From an uncultured Candidatus Altimarinota bacterium (GTDB lineage Bacteria > Patescibacteriota > Gracilibacteria > BD1-5 > JAGOOR01), in contig CALETF010000045.1 in the NCBI GenBank assembly GCA_937920005.1, positions 1 through 5,813 of the forward strand: 5,813 bases of DNA, read 5' to 3'. Within the stretch, counting starts at the first letter, position 1, and each line of letters starts with the position of its first letter. This document shows positions 1-5,813 of the stretch, piece after piece. The notes beneath the pieces were generated by a model that ran no database searches, had not been told where the DNA came from, and saw only the letters and a list, made by a program, of their open reading frames with translations. The position numbers and the translations under genes were made by a program.

Positions 1-2
1 GT

Positions 3-2948
3 CAATTTCACGAATCACGAGATAAATTGAAAAATCTCAGAGAGAAAGCAAAAAATGGTAAAAAAACAGCTGGAGAACAAGATAAGGCAAAAAAAGATCT
101 CGATCTCGCACGTGGTGGATTTGATATGTGACCGGGTAAGACACCAGAAAAACAAGAAAATTTCGTAGAGAGTCCAGAGGTAAAAGATAAAAAAACAATA
201 GAACAAGCAGAACAAGAAACAATGAAAGCTCTCAAAGAAAAGCATGAGACAGAGATGCAAGAAGAATTAGAAAAAGTAGATTGGAGTTCTCTCGATGAAG
301 AAACTCGAAAGTCTATACATGCAGATACTCTCGCATCAGCAGTTGATGTTTCAAAAATGTCTGAAAATGAAAAGAGGAAAATACTTGGTAATCCAACAAA
401 TTCCGACTGAAAGCCAGTTGACGTGAGTAATCTTTCTCAGGATCAAATTGATGTAATTCAGAGAAAACAAGCGAAAAAATATATAGAATCACTCGCTCAA
501 TTATCAGATGAGGTAAAAAATAATCCAGAAAAGTTTAATGCATATATTGCAGAACTTGAGAAACAAAATCCAGGTGTTACTAATTTTGTCTCAAAAAATA
601 AAATAGAACTTTTAACAGAAAAAGATTTTTTTGAAACAGCAAAAAAAGATCCATCAATACTTTCAGAAACAATAGAATCTATTAAAACAGATGGACTTGT
701 AGCTACAGGAATAGATCCAGAAAGTGCTCTCGGAAAGAGATTGTCATCTATTTCACAAGGGAATATTAATGAATATATTAAAACTTTTCCAGATGAAGCA
801 GATATTACCAAAATGCAAGATATACTGGGGGGTTCCTACGTGGATATTATTGCGGGAGCACCTTTTGTGTGACTCGATAACTTCCAGCCATCTATTAATT
901 CTGTACGTACGGCGTTAAAAGAATCGTGATTTAGAGAAGGTATATTAAGAGAAGATTTTAAAACAGATAAAGAATTTCAAGATGCACTTGAGAGACAGGC
1001 AAAGAGCTCAACGGGCATGGGTGTACAGCAAATAGAAAGAATTGCAAAAAAAGTATCTCGATCAAAATTGAGTCCATTTGTGAAATTTTTAGCAGATTTG
1101 CTAGCTCCTTTTGGTGCTATGATGCCATGAGAAACAGGAGCTTTTTGGAGAGAGTATCTTGCGAAATCATCAGAAAACAAACCAGACACATCTATGAACA
1201 GTTGAGGTGGTGGCAATTTTGAACAGCTGGCTGAAGTGAATTCTTCAGAACTTATCAATGCTGCACGAAAATATCTTGGTCGACCATATAAAATGTGAGG
1301 ATTAGGAAGGAAAGATGTTCCATGAGATCCTATTGATTGTTCTCAGCTCGTAGTAAATTCTCTTATAGATACTGGTTGTTTACCTCCAGGTTCTGATACA
1401 ACAGCTATGGGTTTTGCGAGCATGTCACAAAAAATAGGTGATACAGAGGGTAAAGAAGGAGATTTTCTGATTATGAGTCAACCAAGTCCACATATTGCTC
1501 TTATTACGGCAAACCTCTGAGGTGGAAAATATAAGACAATAGAGTCTGCGAGTGGTAAGGGTGGTGTTGTTGAGACTGAGCGTAATGCAGGTCAAAGTTT
1601 CTCAGTATATAGAAATCCATTTCTTGAAGGAAATGGTGGCATAAAACGTCGAGGAATGCCATCGGACCTGGCAAGTATGAAGGATATAATGAAGTGAACA
1701 AGTACAAAACCAGAATACGTCGGATGAATCGAAGGAGCTGCTGATGTAATCAAAAAAAATCAGGCAAGATATGAACGTGTTTCTCAGGCAACGGGCGTTC
1801 CCTGGGAACTTATAGGAGCTATTCATTATCGAGAATCTGATTTTGATTTTGGTGCAGCGCTTCATAATGGTGATAAAATTATTGGAACTGGACGAAAAAC
1901 CTACCGAGTTCCTGCTGGTCGATGACCATTTAATACTTGGGAAGAGTCAGCTATTGATGCGTTGCGCATGAAAGGCGGACTCGGTTTTACATCTATGAAT
2001 GGTTCTGATGACCAGTTACGACGAGTTGCGGCATATGCTGAGAGATATAATGGTTATGGTTATAGGAATAGGGGTGGAGTGAGTCCATATGTTTGGGGCG
2101 GTACACCATTGTACAAATGAGGTCGATTTGTAGCAGATCATGTCTATGATCCAAATAGCTATGATAAGAGACCGGGTGTTATGCCTATTATACTTTCTGT
2201 ATTAAAGAAATGAGGCGTACAGCCGCCCACTGAAATGGCTCAAAAAGATGCTGAGACAAAAACATGAACAGCTGCTGACTGGTTTAGGAATAATGATGGA
2301 AAGCTATATGGAGGTGGAGAATGAAAATATGATTGTATGACTTCTACACATGCAGCGCTTGGATTAGATTATTCAAGTCGTTATGGAGGAGCATTTAATG
2401 GTAAATATATAGATCAAAAAGATTCAAAGCATAACCTCTGGAATGTGGCAATGGCATGAGCACTTTATTCTGGAGCAATTTCTGGTGCAAATTCTCAGGC
2501 TGAAGATGGGATTATCAAAAAACAAAGTAATTGATTTTACGGTACACAATATGATGATCCAACAAATATGGAGTATCATATAGAAGAAAATATTATGAAA
2601 CGAACTGAAGGATGAAAAAGGATAGATGTTCCTGCAAAATGAATACTCGTACATTATGGTTCTGGATATGATAGATGAGAAATTATGAAAGAAATTGACC
2701 TGAAGTTGAAAGAATGAGAATCGGCTATGATGGGTGGTACTGGTGAGGGAACTAATAAATGAGGTCATGAATGGCTCGTTACAAAAGAAAAATGACAGTT
2801 AGTAGTACATGAATCAACAAAAACAGATGGTGGAGATTGGAGGGGCGTGGTAAATGGAGTAAATGGTCAATGATATTCTCTGAGTGAATACCTCTCATGA
2901 CGTAAAAATCAGCATTCTGGGGAAGCAATTATTTTCTCAAAAAAATAA
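3..2948 (+). CDS. Multidomain peptidoglycan hydrolase (NlpC/P60 + lysozyme-like + C-terminal Cys/His domain), 5'-truncated
   Basis: This is a secreted or surface-type cell-wall enzyme by domain content; the start lies outside the window, so any signal peptide is unseen. The frame stays open for 981 residues to TAA at 2946 only if TGA is read as glycine; I count 26 in-frame TGAs (for example 129, 408, 870, 1128, 1296, 1518, 2118, 2898). Residues 1-150 are highly charged (Lys/Glu/Gln) and probably helical or coiled coil. Residues about 150-395 are not recognised, and a Gly-rich linker follows near 398-405. An NlpC/P60 peptidase domain (about 417-530), a lysozyme-like domain (about 590-737) and a third Cys/His domain (about 755-981) follow. 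Together they could cut both the peptide stems and the glycan strands of peptidoglycan. The next gene starts 5 bp downstream, suggesting co-transcription. The domain calls come from motifs; the substrate and whether the target is self or another cell are unknown. Confidence 0.85.
1251..1600 (+). other. NlpC/P60 cysteine peptidase domain within the first gene
   Basis: Residues of the partial protein about 417-530. The start LINAARKYLGRPYKMGG is the typical entry helix and strand of the family. The catalytic cysteine is in the motif DCSQLV (Cys446, codon 1338), and the catalytic histidine is in SPHIALIT (His497, codon 1491), 51 residues later, which is a normal spacing. The GDF motif just before the His region (residues 487-489) is also typical. 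TGA codons at 1296, 1323 and 1518 lie inside the domain at glycine-like positions. The third polar active-site position, usually His, Asn or Gln, aligns best with Glu514 in TIESAS. The family normally cleaves D-Glu-diaminopimelate or related stem-peptide bonds. Confidence 0.85.
1770..2213 (+). other. Lysozyme-like (muramidase/lytic transglycosylase) domain within the first gene
   Basis: Residues about 590-737. The stretch GVPWELIGAIHYRES has the lysozyme-fold pattern of a helix ending in the catalytic glutamate (Glu611, codon 1833). It is followed by LHNGDKI (His621), then VPAGRGPF, a FNTWEESAIDALR helix, an ERYNGYGY motif and SPYVWGGTPLY. I recall this order of motifs from bacterial and phage lysozyme-like proteins in which HNGD and VPAGRP follow the HWRES helix; I cannot name the exact family from memory. 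The likely reaction is cleavage of the MurNAc-GlcNAc bond. TGA codons at 1923 (GRGPF), 2118 and 2211 fall at glycine positions of this pattern. Confidence 0.72.
2265..2945 (+). other. C-terminal domain of unknown family with possible Cys/His dyad
   Basis: Residues about 755-981, unassigned. The segment KYDCMTSTHAAL (Cys778, codon 2334) looks like the N-terminal end of a papain-fold catalytic helix. GGHEWLV (His922, codon 2766) followed by QLVVHEST (His936) resembles the paired His strand and third-residue strand of NlpC/P60 or CHAP enzymes. The Cys-to-His spacing of 144 residues is much longer than in the first domain, implying a large insertion or a different fold. Eleven of the gene's TGA codons fall here, yet the frame remains open to TAA. 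Whether it is an active peptidase or amidase is inference. Confidence 0.45.
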
Positions 2949-2953
2949 TAGTT

Positions 2954-3655
2954 ATGAACAAGGAGAAAATAGATTTTACCACTCGATCCCTTATAGCGCC
3001 TGTGAATCTTGAGGAAAGAAAAGATTTCATCCTCAAAAATTCTCAAGAATTTCAAATACCTGTTATTGGTAAATACAGGGGAACTGAAAAACAAAATATA
3101 GCGCTTTTAAAGTTCCTAAAAGAAAACCCTGCTTTTAGAAAGAAATGGGAAACGGCACTATTCAAAGCGTCAGAAAGTAAGAAAAGAGAGAGAGACTCTG
3201 TCATGAATGTGGCCAAGAAATCAACAAGAGATATTCAGCATGAATATGGTCAAAAAATATATGTAAAAGATGCAAGTGTTTATAACGAAAAAGAAGCAGG
3301 AGGAAATAAAAATGCTATAGGTGAGGCATTGCACTATAGTGATGATCCAGAAATACCAACATCATGCGCTGCAAACTGGTGAAAATTCCCACTCTGAACC
3401 ATACTCCGCATTAATGGTAAAAAATATATAGTTGATGATTATGGAGGCTTTGTTAATGAACATCCAAATAGGATAGACAGATATCTTCCGCATGCGATTT
3501 ATAAATCTCAACTTGTCGCTCATCCACGAGTGGAAGTTATCAAATGGTGAGATTTTAATCGTGCAGAAGCCATACTGAAAACTCGAAAACCAGAGAAAAA
3601 TCCTCATGTTTCCATGATGTTAAAGGAAATTAGATCGAGAGTGGAGCCGATTTAA
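2954..3655 (+). CDS. 3D-domain (double-psi beta-barrel) protein, probable cell-wall enzyme
   Basis: A 233-residue protein read with TGA = Gly at 3380, 3395 and 3548. Residues 1-100 are charged and helical with no recognised domain and no visible signal peptide. Residues about 105-200 match the 3D (MltA C-terminal-like) barrel: FPLGTILRINGKKY, then IVDDYGG (Asp161, Asp162) and NRIDRYLP (Asp175), then the closing strand VEVIKW. This is the family's order of PLGT, DTGG and IDxY motifs. The first of the three family aspartates is not obvious; Asn141 stands near its position. Known members act on or bind peptidoglycan, often as lytic transglycosylase-related enzymes. The ATG lies 5 bp after the stop of the large hydrolase, with no clear Shine-Dalgarno, so translational coupling is likely. 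A start further downstream would not expose a secretion signal, so the export route is unclear. Confidence 0.75.
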
Positions 3656-3692
3656 ATACGTGACTTTCTCAAGAATCAGATAAAATCACAGA

Positions 3693-4346
3693 GTGAAAAC
3701 TCATATTATTACCAATTTTACAGGAGCATTTACCTCGTACTTTGATTCGAGCATTATGCGTATTGCTCGAGAAAAAGGTCTTTTTGAACCTATTTTTTAT
3801 AATCTCGGAGATTATTCTCTCCAGGCACAACATCGAGTCGATGATAAGCCATATGGAGGGTGAGCTGGCGCATTGATAGAAATCGAACCCATGTATAGAG
3901 CTATAACAAGTATTGATCCAGAAAATGCTATGAGAAAAGTCTACCTCTGACCACGAGGTGAACGTCTCAAGCAGCAAAAAATAGAAGAATTATCGAGTAG
4001 TCTAAAAGATGTTGAGTTAATTATACTTTGTGGCCATTATGAAGGTGTAGATCATAGGGTATTTGAGATGTTTACTTTTGAGCAGTATTCAATAGGTGAT
4101 TTTGTGGTGAGTAGTGGTGAATTGGCAGCAATGGTATTCCTGGATTCTATTGTAAGACTTATCCCCGGAGTAGTTTGAAATAATCAATCTCTTCATGAGG
4201 AGTCCTTCTCAGAATCACTTGAGGGCAAAGCAGAATATCCGCAATACACTCGTCCAGCTGATTTTATGGGGTATAAAGTTCCAGATGTCTTACTCTCTGG
4301 AGATCATAAAAAAATAGAGCAGTGGAGAAAATCACAGATAAATTAG
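3693..4346 (+). CDS. trmD: tRNA (guanine-N1)-methyltransferase TrmD
   Basis: TrmD transfers a methyl group from S-adenosylmethionine to N1 of G37 in tRNAs, preventing +1 frameshifts. The 217 residues show the family landmarks: [12 protein letters not shown] (residues 49-60), [40 protein letters not shown] of the trefoil-knot cofactor site, RLIPGVVGN, and [13 protein letters not shown] with [20 protein letters not shown] codons at 3861 (third Gly of YGGG), 3948 (LGP) and 4176 (PGVVG) all fall on conserved glycines, strong evidence for recoding. GTG at 3693 is chosen because an in-frame TAA lies at 3681 and the family N-terminus aligns there. Two oddities are seen. The protein stops right after the WR motif, about 38 residues before the E. 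coli enzyme ends, and Glu170 stands where E. coli has Asp169. It does not sit with rpsP, rimM or rplS here, unlike the common bacterial arrangement. Confidence 0.95.
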
Positions 4347-4606
4347 GCGGGTAATCAGAATGCTATTCTCCTTGCTTTAGCAACAGTTTCTTGGGGTGTT
4401 AGTATTGCAGGCCTGGATTCTTTGGGCAAAAAATCAAAATCAGATGAAGGCATTTCTTGAAGTATTTTAATAACTGCATTTGGTACTACTTCCAAAGTAA
4501 ATCCATCTGCAGCGGGTGTTCACTTCATTGTTTGTACCAATTCATTACCAAATACTATTGAATGACCATTTACTAGTATTTCTTGTTCACCTGGATTTTC
4601 TATCAT
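4343..4606 (-). CDS. Small hypothetical protein, 87 aa
   Basis: I do not recognise this protein. On the minus strand an ATG at 4606-4604 opens a frame of 87 residues, with two TGA codons read as glycine (in MKGTP and AFGLPA), ending in TAA at 4345-4343. It begins [14 protein letters not shown] and ends KARRIAFGLPA. The composition (Glu, Val, Pro, few Cys, no hydrophobic run) looks like a small soluble protein. The opposite-strand frame is also open but rich in Ser and Cys and has no ATG, as expected of a shadow. Its stop overlaps the trmD stop by 3 bases, a tail-to-tail arrangement. No good Shine-Dalgarno precedes the ATG; the upstream bases are a T-tract following a terminator-like hairpin. 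Confidence 0.6.
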
Positions 4607-4616
4607 AAAAAAATGG

Positions 4617-4644
4617 TTAAAAAAAATCCCCTGAACAGGGGATT
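4617..4644 (-). terminator. Intrinsic-terminator-like hairpin on the minus strand
   Basis: Bases 4625-4632 (AATCCCCT) and 4637-4644 (AGGGGATT) form a perfect 8-bp stem with a 4-base loop. On the minus strand the stem runs into eight consecutive T, the form of a Rho-independent terminator. On the plus strand no T-tract follows, so it is one-directional. It lies only 19 bp before the ATG of the minus-strand small gene, so it is either an attenuator in that leader or a stop for leftward antisense transcription. Confidence 0.6.
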
Positions 4645-4665
4645 GGAGAACTAGAGGAATAAGGA

Positions 4666-4697
4666 ATAGAAAAGTCTATGTTGAGTCACTTTTCTAT
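4666..4697. repeat. Perfect 10-bp inverted repeat, possible operator
   Basis: Arms ATAGAAAAGT (4666-4675) and ACTTTTCTAT (4688-4697) are exact reverse complements separated by 12 bases. The right arm overlaps the TATAAT at 4695-4700. This placement suits a dimeric repressor site, although an RNA hairpin is also possible. An 8-base direct repeat AGTCACTT (4684-4691 and 4711-4718) overlaps and follows it. Confidence 0.5.
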
Positions 4698-4700
4698 AAT
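4695..4700 (+). promoter_or_regulatory. Candidate -10 element for the rightward operon
   Basis: A consensus TATAAT lies about 64 bp before the membrane-protein start. The window 16-18 bp upstream (bases 4671-4678) has no convincing -35 box and there is no extended -10 TG, so the promoter may depend on an activator or may be spurious in AT-rich DNA. Confidence 0.4.
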
Positions 4701-4754
4701 GTTGTGATGTAGTCACTTCATTAAAAACTCATTGTAGTAAAAAAATGACACTGT

Positions 4755-4761
4755 AAAGAGG
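4755..4761 (+). promoter_or_regulatory. Shine-Dalgarno-like site AAAGAGG
   Basis: This purine-rich run precedes the ATG at 4764 with only 2 bases between, which is shorter than usual. It is the main reason for preferring this start over the in-frame ATG at 4806, which has no purine-rich run before it. Confidence 0.35.
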
Positions 4762-4763
4762 AT

Positions 4764-5132
4764 ATGAAGTTGCCTTCGGGTACTTTTATCTATAATCGAA
4801 TCTATATGAATATTCCCGCATTTCTCTCCTGGATTAACCCAGATTTCATTTTTCGCAGTATCATTATTTATTTCTTTGTAGTTTGGTTTTGTTTGGTGGT
4901 ATGGGTGGTGAGGGATATCACAAATCGTACTCATTCAATAGTATTTCAGGTATTTAGTATATTATTAGTGCTTTTTTTGACCCCTCTTGGTATATTCATC
5001 TATTTACTTCTAAGACCACAGAAAACTCTTTTTGAGCAAGTATTTGAAACCGAATTTCTCCGACTCGATGCCGAGTATCAAAAGGAATGAAAAAAACATC
5101 ATGCTGGTATGGATATCTCTCATAAAAAATAG
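4764..5132 (+). CDS. Small membrane protein with two transmembrane helices
   Basis: A 122-residue protein with one TGA read as glycine (5088), ending in TAG at 5130. Two hydrophobic helices are clear, at about residues 32-49 and 59-83. They flank a short conserved-looking loop, VVRDITNRTHS, and are followed by LLLRPQKTLFEQ and an acidic helix. I recall similar proteins, with WVARDI-NRT and LLIRPxxTL motifs, as hypothetical membrane proteins in candidate-phyla genomes, some ending in a zinc ribbon; none is present here. No function is known to me. It precedes the nucleotidyltransferase gene by 9 bp, so the two are probably co-transcribed from the 4607-4763 region. If the ATG at 4806 were the true start, 14 residues would be lost but both helices kept. 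Confidence 0.8.
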
Positions 5133-5135
5133 GGA
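5131..5135 (+). promoter_or_regulatory. Ribosome-binding site AGGGA
   Basis: The motif overlaps the TAG stop of the membrane-protein gene and sits 6 bases before the ATG at 5142, a normal spacing. It fixes the start of the nucleotidyltransferase and suggests that the two genes are translationally linked. Confidence 0.6.
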
Positions 5136-5141
5136 TTGGTT

Positions 5142-5546
5142 ATGAAGAAAAAAGTGGTGATGACGTTTGGAACTTTTGATATGTTTCACCCAGGCCATAG
5201 ATACTATCTCTCAGAAGCGCGAAAATACGGAGATATACTCATAGTTGTAGTAGCACTAGATGCTACTGTTGAGCGATTAAAATGAAAAAAACCGCGTGAA
5301 TCGGAGAATGTCCGATTACACAATATACAACAAAGCTGATTAGTAGATGAGGTTGTATTGGGTACTTCTGACAACCACTACCAAATTGTACTCGATAAAA
5401 AACCAGATGTACTCTTTTTTGGATACGATCAAAAATCATTTAATGATGAACGATTAACGAAGTTCCTCAAACAGCATAATCTCTCTCCAAAGATTATTAT
5501 AGGACATCCATTTGAGCCAGAAAAATGGAAGAGCTCGAAATTATAA
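5142..5546 (+). CDS. Cytidylyltransferase-like nucleotidyltransferase (RibL/TagD type)
   Basis: A 134-residue enzyme of the HxGH nucleotidyltransferase superfamily, with TGA = Gly at 5283 (RLKGKKP) and 5337. The first strand and loop are [12 protein letters not shown], with the nucleotide-binding HPGH at residues 16-19. [21 protein letters not shown] (Arg58) and LVDEVVLG follow, then FFGYDQ (residues 93-97) and the C-terminal WKSSKL, which fits the family's Ser-rich nucleotide-binding segment. The pattern is closest to archaeal-type FAD synthase (RibL, FMN to FAD) and to glycerol-3-phosphate cytidylyltransferase (TagD); motifs alone do not decide between them. The protein ends immediately at SSKL, slightly short for the family. 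Its stop overlaps the stop of the opposing VirB4-like gene. Confidence 0.88.
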
Positions 5547-5813
5547 ACCAGTTGTGATGACTTTCTCTTCAAAATAGCTTGCGAGAATCTGTATACCGAC
5601 ATGTTCTGTACCAGCAAAGAATAATCCTTGTCCGACTGGAGCATTGAGAAGTATGTATTTTTCCTGGTCAGTAAGCTTAAAGACATTTTGCATAGCATCG
5701 ATAGAAGCAGGGGATTGCTTCATGAGAAGCTGGAGAGAAGAGTTGGTAACAATAGCTTTCCCGTGTTCACTATTGACGAAATCTTCTACATCCTGAGTAA
5801 TAGTGGTGACCCC
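5541..5813 (-). CDS. VirB4/TraC-like conjugation or type IV secretion ATPase, C-terminal fragment
   Basis: Only the last 90 residues are in the window; the gene enters from the right edge and ends in TAA at 5543-5541. The segment GVTTITQDVEDF lies at the conserved strand where these RecA-like ATPases carry TQ. It is followed by GKAIVTNSSLQLLMKQSP, KLTDQEKYILL, GQGLFFAGTEHVGIQI and ASYFEEKVITT, the order I know from the C-terminus of VirB4-like proteins of Gram-positive conjugative elements and candidate-phyla genomes. These cytoplasmic ATPases energise assembly of, and transport through, type IV secretion systems. No Walker A is visible because it lies upstream, outside the window. No TGA codon occurs in this short piece. 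Confidence 0.82.
   Translation of the reverse strand, partial: GVTTITQDVEDFVNSEHGKAIVTNSSLQLLMKQSPASIDAMQNVFKLTDQEKYILLNAPVGQGLFFAGTEHVGIQILASYFEEKVITTGL

Noticed and set aside
408..930. A series of frame-disrupting stops suggesting a decayed pseudogene
   Set aside because: All interruptions are TGA in one unchanged frame, and intact catalytic motifs continue after them; glycine recoding explains them without decay.
3380..3382. TGA as selenocysteine or tryptophan
   Set aside because: TGA is far too frequent for selenocysteine and falls at conserved glycines, not Trp or Cys, in TrmD and the nucleotidyltransferase.
3..3655. Prophage lysis or tail module
   Set aside because: Lysozyme and NlpC/P60 domains occur in phages, but no holin, portal or tail gene is visible and the next gene is trmD; the unseen left flank keeps this open at low weight.
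4347..4709. Plus-strand frame continuing open after the trmD TAG as read-through or a separate gene
   Set aside because: It has no ATG before its far end, is rich in Ser and Cys, shows no TrmD-like tail, and is antisense to the better minus-strand frame.
4721..4755. Leftward promoter TTTACA with TACAAT on the minus strand
   Set aside because: The spacer is 15 bp and the region is AT-rich, so the match is no better than chance; not listed as a feature.
4617..4934. Long minus-strand frame (TGA = Gly) opposite the membrane-protein gene
   Set aside because: The plus-strand product has clear transmembrane helices and family-like motifs; the minus product looks random and runs through the terminator hairpin into the T-tract.

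Overview
The window suggests a bacterium of the Gracilibacteria/Absconditabacteria (BD1-5/SR1) group in the candidate phyla radiation, where UGA is read as glycine (genetic code 25). Every confidently recognised long gene here contains in-frame TGA codons, except the short VirB4 fragment. Several of these TGAs sit exactly where the family requires glycine, such as the third Gly of the YGGG motif of TrmD. The DNA is AT-rich and tightly packed, with gaps of 5 to 37 bp between co-directional genes and overlapping stop codons at both convergent junctions. Read with the standard code, these genes look like strings of broken ORFs; read with UGA = Gly they are intact.

Positions 3-3655 (+) hold a peptidoglycan-active pair. 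The first gene, truncated by the window edge, encodes a protein of at least 981 residues. It has a long charged N-terminal region, an NlpC/P60 cysteine peptidase domain, a lysozyme-like muramidase or transglycosylase domain, and a third C-terminal domain with Cys and His motifs that I cannot assign to a known family. Five bases later comes a 233-aa protein with a C-terminal 3D-type double-psi beta-barrel domain, also typical of wall-remodelling enzymes.

Positions 3693-4346 (+) hold trmD, the tRNA m1G37 methyltransferase. Its C-terminus is short, and Glu replaces the usual catalytic-site Asp. It meets an unrecognised 87-aa gene on the minus strand (4343-4606), and the two stop codons overlap.

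Positions 4607-4763 are a divergent intergenic region. It carries a terminator-like hairpin with its T-tract on the minus strand, a perfect 10-bp inverted repeat, and a consensus TATAAT overlapping that repeat. Rightward from it run a two-helix membrane protein of a type seen in candidate-phyla genomes (4764-5132) and a nucleotidyltransferase of the RibL/TagD type (5142-5546), probably as one operon.

Positions 5541-5813 (-) are the C-terminus of a VirB4/TraC-like type IV secretion or conjugation ATPase, running off the right edge.

Multidomain wall hydrolases and a VirB4-like ATPase lie a few genes apart. Known members of these phyla live attached to, or prey on, other bacteria. This makes a surface-penetration or secretion role possible, but the link is inference: trmD and metabolic genes lie between the two, and no other secretion component is visible.
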